Positions 56,181 to 64,000 of a stretch of DNA of 64,000 nt are shown one piece after another (position 1 is the stretch's first letter; every line of letters starts with the position of its first letter). Source of the stretch: Pseudomonas moraviensis. GTDB taxonomy: Bacteria > Pseudomonadota > Gammaproteobacteria > Pseudomonadales > Pseudomonadaceae. The notes below the pieces were generated by a model that ran no database searches, had not been told where the DNA came from, and saw only the letters and a program-made list of their open reading frames with translations. The translations under genes and the position numbers were made by a program. Location of the stretch: positions 992,001 through 1,056,000 of the forward strand of contig NZ_LT629788.1 of NCBI RefSeq assembly GCF_900105805.1. Direction: 5' to 3'.

Positions 56181-56661
56181 ATTCGGATTAACTCTCTCTT
56201 CTTTGCTAAAGCGTGCGCAGAAACTCGAGGGGCGCCGGGTAAGCGCGTTCGTTCAAAGTCATCCATGAACCGAATGTCGAGATTCTTCGCGGTGATGTTG
56301 GGTGCATCAGTAGAGCGTCAAGCAGTCAGGCTGCGGTAACAACCCGACCAATCAGGCGGAAAGTCTCGTGCTAGAGAGGCCAGCCGTCGTGACCCTGTGG
56401 TCAGCGGGCGGCATTATACATAGGTAGCTGGCAATCTGCCGATGGTTCATATGCAACGATTCTCGTCCATTGGTCTAAAGGTCGCAGGGCGGCACCGGGC
56501 AAAGACTCGTTACGAATGCTGGAGTTTGGCGCTTTTCCCTTTGCTTTCAGGCTTGTACGAAACGAGATGTGCGGGGTGGCGGAACATAGGGTTTGCGTGT
56601 TGATTCAACTGGGTTACGCTCGAAGCAAGCCAGATGTTCAATCCAAACAATGGAGTTCAGC
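56181..56661. promoter_or_regulatory. idh-icd divergent intergenic region
   Basis: This 481-bp region separates the head-to-head isocitrate dehydrogenase genes. On the minus strand a perfect TATAAT (56418-56413) stands about 235 bp before idh, without a good -35 at 17 bp, so the idh promoter is only tentative. No convincing icd promoter was assigned. No small gene or repeat was recognised. Confidence 0.4.
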
Positions 56662-57918
56662 ATGGGTTACAAGAAGATTCAGGTTCCAGCCGTCGGCGAC
56701 AAAATCACCGTCAATGCAGACCATTCTCTCAATGTTCCTGATAACCCGATCATCCCCTTCATCGAAGGTGACGGTATTGGTGTCGACATCAGTCCGGTGA
56801 TGATCAAGGTTGTCGATGCTGCTGTTGAAAAGGCCTATGGCGGCAAGCGCAAGATTTCCTGGATGGAAGTCTACGCTGGCGAAAAAGCCACCCAGGTTTA
56901 CGATCAGGACACCTGGCTGCCGCAGGAAACCCTCGACGCCGTGAAGGATTACGTAGTCTCCATCAAAGGCCCGCTGACCACCCCGGTCGGTGGCGGCATC
57001 CGCTCGCTGAACGTGGCCCTGCGTCAGCAACTCGACCTGTACGTCTGCCTGCGCCCGGTGCGCTGGTTCGAAGGCGTGCCAAGCCCGGTGAAAAAGCCCG
57101 GCGATGTCGACATGACCATCTTCCGCGAGAACTCCGAAGACATTTATGCCGGCATCGAGTGGAAGGCCGGTTCGCCGGAAGCCACCAAGGTAATCAAATT
57201 CCTTAAAGAAGAAATGGGCGTCACCAAGATCCGTTTCGACGAAAACTGCGGCATCGGCGTCAAGCCTGTATCCCGCGAAGGCACCAGGCGCCTGGCGCGC
57301 AAGGCCCTGCAATACGTGGTCGACAATGACCGCGACTCGCTGACCATCGTGCACAAAGGCAACATCATGAAGTTCACCGAAGGTGCCTTCAAGGAATGGG
57401 CCTACGAGGTGGCGGCCGAAGAGTTCGGCGCGACCCTGCTCGATGGCGGCCCGTGGATGCAGTTCAAGAACCCGAAAACCGGCAAGAACGTTGTGGTCAA
57501 GGACGCCATCGCCGACGCCATGCTCCAGCAGATCCTGCTGCGCCCGGCCGAGTACGATGTGATTGCCACTCTCAACCTCAACGGTGATTACCTGTCAGAT
57601 GCCCTGGCGGCGGAAGTGGGCGGTATCGGCATCGCGCCGGGCGCCAACCTGTCCGACACCGTGGCGATGTTCGAAGCGACCCACGGTACCGCGCCGAAAT
57701 ATGCCGGCAAGGATCAGGTCAACCCGGGCTCGCTGATTCTCTCGGCCGAGATGATGTTGCGTCACATGGGCTGGACTGAAGCGGCGGACCTGATCATCAA
57801 GGGCACCAACGGTGCGATCGGCGCGAAGACTGTTACTTATGATTTCGAGCGTTTGATGGATGGGGCCAAGCTGGTTTCGTCTTCGGGGTTCGGGGATGCG
57901 TTGATTTCGCATATGTAA
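56662..57918 (+). CDS. icd: Isocitrate dehydrogenase (NADP+), dimeric type
   Basis: A 418-residue dimeric enzyme. The substrate loop GGGIRSLNVALRQQLDLY contains Ser115, equivalent to E. coli Ser113, the residue phosphorylated by AceK. Also seen are PFIEGDGIGVDISP, IFRENSEDIYAGIEW, the metal-binding Asp in LNGDYLSDALA, and the NADP loop ATHGTAPKYAGKDQVNPGS. ATG 56662 (MGYKKIQVPAVGDKI) fits the family. Together with idh and aceA it governs flow at isocitrate. Confidence 0.97.
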   Translation: MGYKKIQVPAVGDKITVNADHSLNVPDNPIIPFIEGDGIGVDISPVMIKVVDAAVEKAYGGKRKISWMEVYAGEKATQVYDQDTWLPQETLDAVKDYVVSIKGPLTTPVGGGIRSLNVALRQQLDLYVCLRPVRWFEGVPSPVKKPGDVDMTIFRENSEDIYAGIEWKAGSPEATKVIKFLKEEMGVTKIRFDENCGIGVKPVSREGTRRLARKALQYVVDNDRDSLTIVHKGNIMKFTEGAFKEWAYEVAAEEFGATLLDGGPWMQFKNPKTGKNVVVKDAIADAMLQQILLRPAEYDVIATLNLNGDYLSDALAAEVGGIGIAPGANLSDTVAMFEATHGTAPKYAGKDQVNPGSLILSAEMMLRHMGWTEAADLIIKGTNGAIGAKTVTYDFERLMDGAKLVSSSGFGDALISHM

Positions 57919-57934
57919 AAGTTACAGGCACATG

Positions 57935-57976
57935 AAAACCGCCTGACTCGATGGGTTGAGTCAGGCGGTTTTTTTT
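57935..57976. terminator. Bidirectional terminator between icd and cspD
   Basis: AAAACCGCCTGACTC and GAGTCAGGCGGTTTT form a stem of about 15 bp with a short loop. Eight T follow on the plus strand and AAAA/TTTT symmetry serves the minus strand. Confidence 0.92.
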
Positions 57977-58001
57977 CTCAGCGTATTCAGGCAGGAATCA
58001 G

Positions 58002-58313
58002 TCAGCTCATCGCCTTGGCAGTTGCGGCAGCGGCGGCGGCAGCTGCGCCGACAGCGGCACTTTCAGAAGCGGTGGATGGTTCGGTGATTACGGACTCAAT
58101 GGCTACCGCATGCAGTCCCTTCGGACCTTGCACGATCTCGAATTTCACCGTCTGGCCCGCTTTCAGCGTCTTGTACCCGTCCATCAGGATGGCCGAGTAG
58201 TGGGCGAAGAAATCAATGTCCTTGCCATCCTCATCGCGGCCTTCCCGGGAGTCGGTATTGATAAAGCCGAATCCCTTGGCATTGTTGAACCATTTCACCT
58301 TGCCGACAGCCAT
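58002..58313 (-). CDS. cspD: Cold-shock domain protein, CspD-like, with an Ala-rich tail
   Basis: A 103-residue protein. The cold-shock domain (1-73) has VKWFNNAKGFGFI (RNP1) and DFFAHYSAILMDGYKTLKAGQ (RNP2 region). It then extends into a tail ending SAAVGAAAAAAAATAKAMS, an alanine run not needed for the fold. In Pseudomonas this csp gene is conserved beside clpS and usually called cspD or capA-like; a replication-inhibiting role as in E. coli CspD is not shown. The leader may be up to 220 nt, as for many cold-shock genes. Confidence 0.9.
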   Translation of the reverse strand: MAVGKVKWFNNAKGFGFINTDSREGRDEDGKDIDFFAHYSAILMDGYKTLKAGQTVKFEIVQGPKGLHAVAIESVITEPSTASESAAVGAAAAAAAATAKAMS

Positions 58314-58537
58314 GCTCAAATCCCTCTGCAACAGACTCCATCGCTGGAGTATCATCCACGACATCCGCAATCGAATTCGATAAAAGAATTGACTCCGCGG
58401 ATCTTTTTTACCCACTGTGGGCTCTATTGGTTGTAACACCGTTTTCCCGATAGTCAAGGTGACCGGGCAGTCGTAGTTGAAAACGTGTGCAACCGCCCCC
58501 ACCACTGTATTCGCACAACTGACGAACCTTTTTTTCC

Positions 58538-58921
58538 ATGCATGCAATCAGCCAGATTCGACTAACATTCAATCAGGATCGCCCGCTTCTCCAAAAGGAT
58601 CTTCCACAGGAGCACGACGACGATTCGGCAGGCGTTGCTGTTCAGGAAGCAAAGCCCGCGTTACAGGCGCCGCCGATGTACAAGGTGGTTTTGTTCAACG
58701 ATGACTACACACCGATGGATTTCGTCGTCGAAGTGCTCGAGGTGTTTTTTAACCTGAATCGCGAGCTGGCGACCAAGGTCATGCTGGCCGTCCATACAGA
58801 AGGCCGGGCAGTATGTGGAGTGTTTACCCGCGACATCGCCGAGACAAAGGCCATGCAGGTCAACCAGTACGCCAGGGAAAGCCAGCATCCGCTACTCTGT
58901 GAAATCGAGAAGGACGGTTAA
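58538..58921 (+). CDS. clpS: ClpAP adaptor protein ClpS
   Basis: A 127-residue adaptor that hands proteins with destabilising N-termini (Leu, Phe, Trp, Tyr) to ClpAP. The flexible N-terminal extension (1-45) precedes the conserved core: YKVVLFNDDYTPMDFVVEVL with the N-degron pocket residues, then LAVHTEGRAVCGVFTRDIAETK. It lies 30 bp upstream of clpA on the same strand and divergent from cspD. Confidence 0.96.
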   Translation: MHAISQIRLTFNQDRPLLQKDLPQEHDDDSAGVAVQEAKPALQAPPMYKVVLFNDDYTPMDFVVEVLEVFFNLNRELATKVMLAVHTEGRAVCGVFTRDIAETKAMQVNQYARESQHPLLCEIEKDG

Positions 58922-58951
58922 TCGCCGACCACTTGGGTATGAGGTGAAGCT

Positions 58952-61222
58952 ATGTTAAACCGCGAGCTCGAAGTCACCCTCAATCTAGCCTTCAAGGAGG
59001 CTCGTTCGAAGCGTCATGAGTTCATGACCGTCGAACATCTCCTGCTGGCCCTATTGGATAATGAGGCTGCCGCCACCGTTTTGCGTGCCTGCGGCGCAAA
59101 CCTCGACAAACTCAAGCATGATCTGCAGGAGTTCATCGACTCCACCACGCCATTGATCCCCGTGCATGACGAGGATCGTGAGACCCAGCCAACCCTGGGC
59201 TTCCAGCGTGTCCTGCAGCGTGCTGTTTTTCACGTACAGAGCTCGGGCAAACGCGAAGTGACCGGCGCCAACGTGCTGGTCGCCATCTTCAGTGAGCAAG
59301 AGAGTCAGGCAGTGTTCCTGCTGAAACAGCAGAGCGTTGCGCGCATCGATGTCGTCAACTACATCGCCCACGGCATTTCCAAAGTACCGGGGCACGGCGA
59401 TCACTCTGAAGGTGAACAAGATATGCAGGACGACGAGGGCGGTGAGTCTTCTTCTTCAGGCAATCCTCTGGATGCTTATGCCAGCAACCTCAACGAACTC
59501 GCGCGCCAGGGTCGCATCGATCCGTTGGTCGGCCGCGAATCGGAAGTCGAGCGTGTCGCGCAGATTCTCGCGCGCCGGCGCAAGAACAACCCGCTGCTGG
59601 TCGGCGAAGCAGGCGTGGGTAAAACCGCGATTGCCGAAGGTCTGGCCAAGCGCATCGTCGACAACCAGGTGCCGGATCTGCTGGCCAATGCGGTTGTTTA
59701 TTCCCTCGATCTTGGCGCTCTGCTCGCGGGCACCAAGTATCGCGGTGATTTCGAGAAGCGCTTCAAGGCGCTGCTCAATGAGCTGAAGAAACGTCCGCAG
59801 GCGATCCTGTTCATCGACGAGATTCACACCATCATTGGTGCGGGTGCTGCCTCCGGTGGCGTGATGGATGCGTCCAACCTGCTCAAGCCGCTGCTGTCGT
59901 CTGGCGACATTCGCTGCATCGGTTCGACTACGTTCCAGGAATTTCGCGGCATCTTCGAGAAGGACCGTGCCTTGGCGCGTCGTTTCCAGAAGGTCGATGT
60001 CGTCGAGCCGTCGGTGGAAGACACCATCGGTATCCTGCGTGGCCTGAAAGGGCGTTTCGAGCAGCATCACAACATCGAGTACAGCGACGAGTCGTTGCGT
60101 GCCGCTGCCGAACTGGCGTCGCGCTACATCAATGACCGGCACATGCCGGACAAGGCCATCGACGTGATCGACGAGGCGGGCGCCTATCAGCGTCTGCAAC
60201 CAGTGGAGATGCGCGTCAAGCGAATCGAAGTGCCACAGGTCGAAGACATCGTTGCGAAGATCGCGCGGATTCCGCCTAAGCACGTCACCAGTTCCGACAA
60301 GGAGCTGCTGCGTAATCTGGAGCGTGACCTGAAGCTGACGGTGTTTGGTCAGGACGCGGCGATCGACTCGCTGTCGACCGCGATCAAGCTGTCCCGCGCC
60401 GGGCTCAAGTCGCCTGACAAGCCAGTCGGTTCGTTCCTGTTCGCAGGACCTACCGGTGTCGGTAAAACCGAGGCTGCGCGGCAACTGGCCAAAGCGTTGG
60501 GGATCGAACTGGTTCGCTTCGACATGTCCGAGTACATGGAGCGTCACACCGTATCGCGTCTGATCGGTGCACCTCCAGGCTATGTCGGATTCGATCAGGG
60601 CGGTCTGTTGACCGAGGCGATTACCAAGCAGCCGCACTGCGTATTGCTGCTCGATGAAATCGAGAAGGCGCATCCGGAAGTCTTCAATCTGCTGTTGCAG
60701 GTCATGGACCACGGCACGCTGACCGATAACAACGGGCGCAAGGCGGACTTCCGCAACGTGATCGTAATCATGACCACCAACGCCGGTGCCGAAACGGCCG
60801 CGCGGGCTTCGATCGGTTTCACCCATCAGGATCACTCGTCCGATGCGATGGAAGTGATCAAGAAGAGCTTTACGCCGGAATTCCGTAACCGTCTGGACAC
60901 CATTATCCAGTTTGGTCGCCTCAGCCATGAGGTCATCAAAAGCGTGGTGGACAAGTTCCTCACCGAACTGCAGGCGCAGCTGGAAGACAAGCGCGTGTTG
61001 CTCGAGGTTACCGATGCGGCGCGCAGCTGGCTGGCGGCCGGTGGTTACGATTCGGCAATGGGCGCACGTCCGATGGCGCGTCTGATTCAGGACAAGATCA
61101 AGCGTCCGTTGGCGGAGGAGATTCTGTTTGGCGAACTGGCCGAGCATGGCGGTGTGGTGCACATCGACATCAAGGACGGGGAGTTGACGTTTGACTTCGA
61201 GACTACTGCGGAAATGGCCTGA
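58952..61222 (+). CDS. clpA: ATP-dependent Clp protease ATP-binding subunit ClpA
   Basis: A 756-residue AAA+ unfoldase with a double N-domain (1-145), an acidic linker (EGEQDMQDDEGGESSSSG), D1 with Walker A GEAGVGKTA and Walker B ILFIDEIH, and D2 with GPTGVGKTE, LLLDEIEKAHPE and the sensor-2 region GARPMAR. It works with ClpP, not encoded here, and with ClpS just upstream. A terminator follows. Confidence 0.97.
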   Translation: MLNRELEVTLNLAFKEARSKRHEFMTVEHLLLALLDNEAAATVLRACGANLDKLKHDLQEFIDSTTPLIPVHDEDRETQPTLGFQRVLQRAVFHVQSSGKREVTGANVLVAIFSEQESQAVFLLKQQSVARIDVVNYIAHGISKVPGHGDHSEGEQDMQDDEGGESSSSGNPLDAYASNLNELARQGRIDPLVGRESEVERVAQILARRRKNNPLLVGEAGVGKTAIAEGLAKRIVDNQVPDLLANAVVYSLDLGALLAGTKYRGDFEKRFKALLNELKKRPQAILFIDEIHTIIGAGAASGGVMDASNLLKPLLSSGDIRCIGSTTFQEFRGIFEKDRALARRFQKVDVVEPSVEDTIGILRGLKGRFEQHHNIEYSDESLRAAAELASRYINDRHMPDKAIDVIDEAGAYQRLQPVEMRVKRIEVPQVEDIVAKIARIPPKHVTSSDKELLRNLERDLKLTVFGQDAAIDSLSTAIKLSRAGLKSPDKPVGSFLFAGPTGVGKTEAARQLAKALGIELVRFDMSEYMERHTVSRLIGAPPGYVGFDQGGLLTEAITKQPHCVLLLDEIEKAHPEVFNLLLQVMDHGTLTDNNGRKADFRNVIVIMTTNAGAETAARASIGFTHQDHSSDAMEVIKKSFTPEFRNRLDTIIQFGRLSHEVIKSVVDKFLTELQAQLEDKRVLLEVTDAARSWLAAGGYDSAMGARPMARLIQDKIKRPLAEEILFGELAEHGGVVHIDIKDGELTFDFETTAEMA

Positions 61223-61239
61223 CGGTCGTGTATCAAGAG

Positions 61240-61260
61240 GGCGCCTTCGGGCGCCTTTTT
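61240..61260 (+). terminator. Rho-independent terminator of clpA
   Basis: GGCGCC-TTCG-GGCGCC followed by five T, 17 bp after the clpA stop. Confidence 0.9.
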
Positions 61261-61320
61261 GCTGTTTGTCGTTTGGGGGTTTTGGGTGAATATCCGTTGC
61301 TGCGGTTACGGCTGCTTAGG

Positions 61321-61862
61321 GTTTCGCCCTGACGGCGACTCACATTTTTTACAAACGCCTAAAAAAGTAAGCAAAAAAACGCTTGCTCCTGCGTTAGGCC
61401 CTCGCAGGCTCGGGTTCCTTCGCTGCGGGATCGATCCGCTCAGCCTTCCGACGTCGCCCGTGGATCAAGATCAGAAGCACTCGAGCTAACGCTCATTGTT
61501 GAGTGGTGAAAAGCGTGTGGTCTGCTTTGGATCTGCGTTGGATTCGCCCCTCACCCCAGCCCTCTCCCGAGGGAGAGGGGGCCGATTTGTGTGGTGTTCA
61601 AAACCTGCATTCAACTCGGTATCTCACGTCGGCGTACCTCGCCTAAACACCGCGGTCAGTCCCCTCTCCCTCTGGGAGAGGGCTAGGGTGAGGGGCTCTT
61701 GATCCGGCTTTTGATCTTTTGCCCCTTTGGCAGGCTTCGTTACGGGATCAATCCCGTAACGAAGGAACCCCGATCCCCAGCGAGCGGGCTGAACGCCGGG
61801 GCAAAGCCTTTTGGGTTACCTTTTTGGCGTTTGGAAAAGGTGACTCGCTGTAAGAGCGAAAC
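61321..61862. repeat. Nested inverted-repeat element between clpA and infA
   Basis: Two diverged copies of a module of about 119 bp face each other. The left arm starts GTTTCGCCCTGACGGCGACT (61321) and runs to TGCGGGATCGATCCGC (about 61439). The right arm, read in reverse, starts GTTTCGCTCTTACAGCGAGT (61862) and runs to about 61744, sharing GGTTCCTTCG, AAACGCC and GGGAT blocks in the same order. Inside are a second inverted pair, CCCCTCACCCCAGCCCTCTC at 61548 and GGGAGAGGGCTAGGGTGAGG ending at 61694. Short open frames on either side (for example 61699-61956) lie within the arms and are not supported as genes. The element fills most of the 739-bp gap. Confidence 0.8.
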
Positions 61863-61920
61863 CGCCAGCGGCCGCACCCGAAAAAATGGATATACACACA
61901 AACCAATAAAGCGCAGATAC

Positions 61921-61948
61921 AAAAACGCCCGGTATAACCCGGGCGTTC
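61921..61948 (-). terminator. Rho-independent terminator of infA
   Basis: AACGCCCGG-TATAA-CCCGGGCGTT forms a stem of about 9-10 bp with TTTTTG on the minus strand, 14 bp after the infA stop. Confidence 0.88.
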
Positions 61949-61961
61949 TGTATTGACTTGA

Positions 61962-62180
61962 TTAACGAGCGCGGTAAGTGATCCGCCCTTTGCTCAAATC
62001 ATAGGGCGTCAGCTCGACGCGCACTTTGTCACCGGTAAGAATACGAATGTAGTTCTTGCGCATCTTGCCGGAAATATGCGCGGTTACGACGTGCCCATTT
62101 TCCAACTCCACACGAAACATGGTGTTGGGCAGGGTGTCGACGACAGTGCCTTCCATTTCGAAGCTGTCTTCTTTCGACAT
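61962..62180 (-). CDS. infA: Translation initiation factor IF-1
   Basis: A 72-residue OB-fold protein: [70 protein letters not shown]. Length and sequence are those of bacterial IF-1. The frame is open upstream, but ATG 62180 is the only start consistent with the family. It follows bpt on the same strand by 112 bp. Confidence 0.98.
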
Positions 62181-62292
62181 GCAGTAAAGCCCTCGGTATC
62201 CAATGAATGGCCCGGTGCAACTGCGCCAGGCAAAAGCGGCGTGCATTGTGCCCGAAAAATGGGGTTTACGCCAAGGGGTTTAGGCCGTGGGT

Positions 62293-63000
62293 TTAGTTCA
62301 GGACGACCCAGCGCTGATTGATCAGCAATTCAATGGGCCGATATTGCGTCTTGTAGTTCATCTTTTTGCAGTTCTTGATCCAGTAACCCAGGTACACCGC
62401 CTCAAGGCCCAAGCGCTGGCTCTCGGCGATTTGCCAGAGGATCGCGTAACGACCGAGGCTGCGCCGTTCTTCGTTCGGTTCGTAGAAGGTGTACACCGCC
62501 GACAGACCGTTTGGCAGCAGGTCGGTGACCGCCACCGCGAGCAGCCGTCCGTCGAGTCGGAACTCGTAGAAGCGCGAGAAGGGCAGATCACGTACCAGGA
62601 ACGTCGAGAACTGATCACGGCTCGGCGGGTACATGTCGCCGTCGGCATGACGCTGTTCGATGTAGCGCTGGTACAGGTCGAAGTATTCTTCACTGAACTG
62701 CGGTTTGACTGGCTGCACTTGCAAATCGGCGTTGCGTTTGTAGATTCGCTTTTGCTGGCGGTTGGCAATGAACTGGGCCGAAGGAATGCGCGCAGGCACG
62801 CACGCATTGCAATTCTGGCAATGCGGCCGGTACAGGTGATCGCCGCTGCGACGAAAGCCCATTTCCGACAGATCTGCGTAGACGTGCACATCCATGGGCT
62901 GACTCGGGTCGAGAAACAGCGTCGTGGCCTGCTCCTCGGGCAGATAACTGCAAGAGTGGGGCTGAGTGGCATAGAACTTCAAACGCGCCAACTCGGTCAT
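62293..63000 (-). CDS. bpt: Aspartate/glutamate leucyltransferase (bacterial ATE-like)
   Basis: A 235-residue aminoacyl-tRNA-protein transferase of the Bpt type, which adds leucine to proteins with N-terminal Asp or Glu. The N-terminal Cys-rich segment HSCSYLPEEQATTLFLDPSQ and the later CQNCNACVPARIP match the family, as does FYEFRLDGRLLAVAVTDLLPNGLSAVYTFYEP. It sits 58 bp downstream of aat, and both feed the ClpS-ClpA genes 1-4 kb away. Confidence 0.94.
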   Translation of the reverse strand: MTELARLKFYATQPHSCSYLPEEQATTLFLDPSQPMDVHVYADLSEMGFRRSGDHLYRPHCQNCNACVPARIPSAQFIANRQQKRIYKRNADLQVQPVKPQFSEEYFDLYQRYIEQRHADGDMYPPSRDQFSTFLVRDLPFSRFYEFRLDGRLLAVAVTDLLPNGLSAVYTFYEPNEERRSLGRYAILWQIAESQRLGLEAVYLGYWIKNCKKMNYKTQYRPIELLINQRWVVLN

Positions 63001-63058
63001 GAATCAACCCTCGGGATAAGCTGGTGGATTAAGTGTAAGCCACCTGCGCAAAAGTCGC

Positions 63059-63739
63059 TCAGCAAACCCATGTCGCCGAATTCGGTTGATCGAGATGGCG
63101 CTGCAGATAGTCGGCGAATTCCCTGCGCGGAATCGACCGTGCACCGAGGCTGTGAAGGTGATCGGTCGGCATCTGGCAGTCGATCAGGACAAAGCCGGCG
63201 GCTTTCAAATGCTGCACCAGGGTGGCGAAGCCGTACTTGGAAGCGTTGTCGGCGCGGCTGAACATCGACTCGCCGAAAAACAATCGACCCATCGCCAGGC
63301 CATACAGGCCGCCAACCAGTTGTCCATCGGCCCAGACTTCAACCGAGTGAGCGAAACCGCGCCGATGCAGTTCGACGTAGGCATCCTGCATGGCTTCAGT
63401 GATCCAGGTGCCATCGGCGTAATCACGAGGCGCAGCGCAGGCCTGGATGACGGCGGCGAAATCCTGATCGAAGGTCACTTGATAGCGTTGCTTGCGCAGC
63501 AACTTGCCGAGACTGCGCGAGACGTGCAGTTCGTCGGGAAACAGCACGGTGCGCGGATCCGGCGACCACCAGAGAATCGGTTGGCCCTCGGAGAACCAGG
63601 GAAAACAGCCGTGGCGATAGGCCTGGATCAGCCGGTCAGCGGAGAGATCGCCACCGGCGGCGAGCAGTCCGTTTGGCTCGCGCATGGCTTTTTCCAGGGG
63701 CGGAAAGGTCAGGGAATTACGTTGTAACCAAGTCAGCAT
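63059..63739 (-). CDS. aat: Leucyl/phenylalanyl-tRNA-protein transferase
   Basis: A 226-residue GNAT-fold enzyme that adds Leu or Phe to proteins starting with Arg or Lys. Conserved segments are FPPLEKAMREPNGLLAAGGDLSADRLIQAYRHGCFPWFSEGQPILWWSPDPR, TWITEAMQDAYVELHRRGFAHSVEVW and GRLFFGESMFSRADNASKYGF. ATG 63739 gives a family-typical N-terminus (MLTWLQRNSLTFPPL). Confidence 0.96.
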   Translation of the reverse strand: MLTWLQRNSLTFPPLEKAMREPNGLLAAGGDLSADRLIQAYRHGCFPWFSEGQPILWWSPDPRTVLFPDELHVSRSLGKLLRKQRYQVTFDQDFAAVIQACAAPRDYADGTWITEAMQDAYVELHRRGFAHSVEVWADGQLVGGLYGLAMGRLFFGESMFSRADNASKYGFATLVQHLKAAGFVLIDCQMPTDHLHSLGARSIPRREFADYLQRHLDQPNSATWVC

Positions 63740-64000
63740 GGCATCCAGGCTTGCAGAAGGGGAGGGCGATCAGGAGGGCGCGCAGCCCCGCGAAAGAGTT
63801 TGCCGCGAAACGACGCCGATGTCCTGCACAGATGTCGGGGGCGATGACTGTCGAGCTGCAACTTGATGTGTCGCCCGTGGTCGTAAGCGTCACCGTATCG
63901 ATGCCTGCTTAGCATTTCTGTCCGCCATATCTGACCAGCCTCGCTACGTTCATCAAATACAGCTCATAAGCCTTTGTCACGCAAGACAATGCATGCTCCA
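63740..64000. other. Upstream of aat; no gene recognised
   Basis: These last 261 bp hold the aat promoter region and the start of the next intergenic space. Two short overlapping frames on either strand have no recognisable similarity. I could not assign a promoter. Confidence 0.5.

Noticed and set aside
61699..61956. An 85-codon frame and a similar 76-codon frame at 61259-61489
   Set aside because: They lie inside the arms of the inverted repeat, have no initiation signals, and resemble translated repeat sequence rather than a protein.

Overview
The window is about 64 kb of high-GC chromosome from a fluorescent pseudomonad, most likely the Pseudomonas fluorescens group. The assignment rests on a fused nuoCD within a 13-gene nuo operon, the clpS-clpA-infA-bpt-aat block, a monomeric idh head-to-head with icd, and many REP-type palindromes carrying the motifs GAGTGAGCCTGCTCGCGA and GAGCTGCCGAAGGCTGCGA. 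No rRNA, tRNA, insertion sequence, prophage or CRISPR array was found. Most genes are conserved housekeeping genes.

Layout. 1-2.2 kb: the 5' part of mvaB, a LiuR-type MerR regulator, and two divergent genes (a LysR regulator and an acyl-CoA dehydrogenase) that have both lost their 5' halves at one junction near 1490. 2.3-3.8 kb: a PstS-like/OmpA fusion protein behind what looks like a PhoB-dependent promoter. 3.8-11 kb: xthA, a GNAT acetyltransferase and tamA-tamB. 11-16 kb: a MarR-controlled tripartite efflux operon (regulator, NodT-type outer-membrane lipoprotein, EmrA-type adaptor, EmrB-type MFS pump). 16-21 kb: lpxH-ppiB, divergent from glnS-cysS. 21-29.6 kb: a sigma-54 activator divergent from a six-gene ABC importer operon of the GlpSTPQ/V (glycerol/polyol) type, with a recognisable -24/-12 promoter and clustered TGTTCA half-sites. 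29.9-44.9 kb: the complete nuoA-N operon on the minus strand. 45.5-53.8 kb: aceA behind a promoter and palindromic operator, a secretin-N-like protein, roxA-GNAT, purB, and mnmA-hflD preceded by a Nudix gene. 53.9-58 kb: idh and icd. 58-63.7 kb: cspD, then clpS, clpA, infA, bpt and aat, which together form an N-degron (N-end rule) module.

How the genes fit together. aceA, idh and icd set the isocitrate branch point between the glyoxylate shunt and the TCA cycle, and Nuo oxidises the NADH that is produced. bpt and aat add primary destabilising residues to proteins, ClpS recognises those residues, and ClpA unfolds the substrates for ClpP, which lies elsewhere. The ABC operon should answer to its divergent sigma-54 activator. 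Its two ATPases are complementary: one has a normal LSGGQ signature but no H-loop histidine, and the other has the histidine but a degenerate signature, which predicts one working and one degenerate ATP site.

Intergenic space is rich in repeats. There are paired REP palindromes (REPIN-like), two tandemly duplicated units of about 113 bp, a GATCTT microsatellite inside a REP pair, and a nested inverted repeat of about 540 bp between clpA and infA. I found no clearly new multi-gene system. The best leads are the asymmetric ATPase pair with its sigma-54 control, the PhoB-linked PstS-OmpA fusion, the aceA operator, and the nested inverted repeat.
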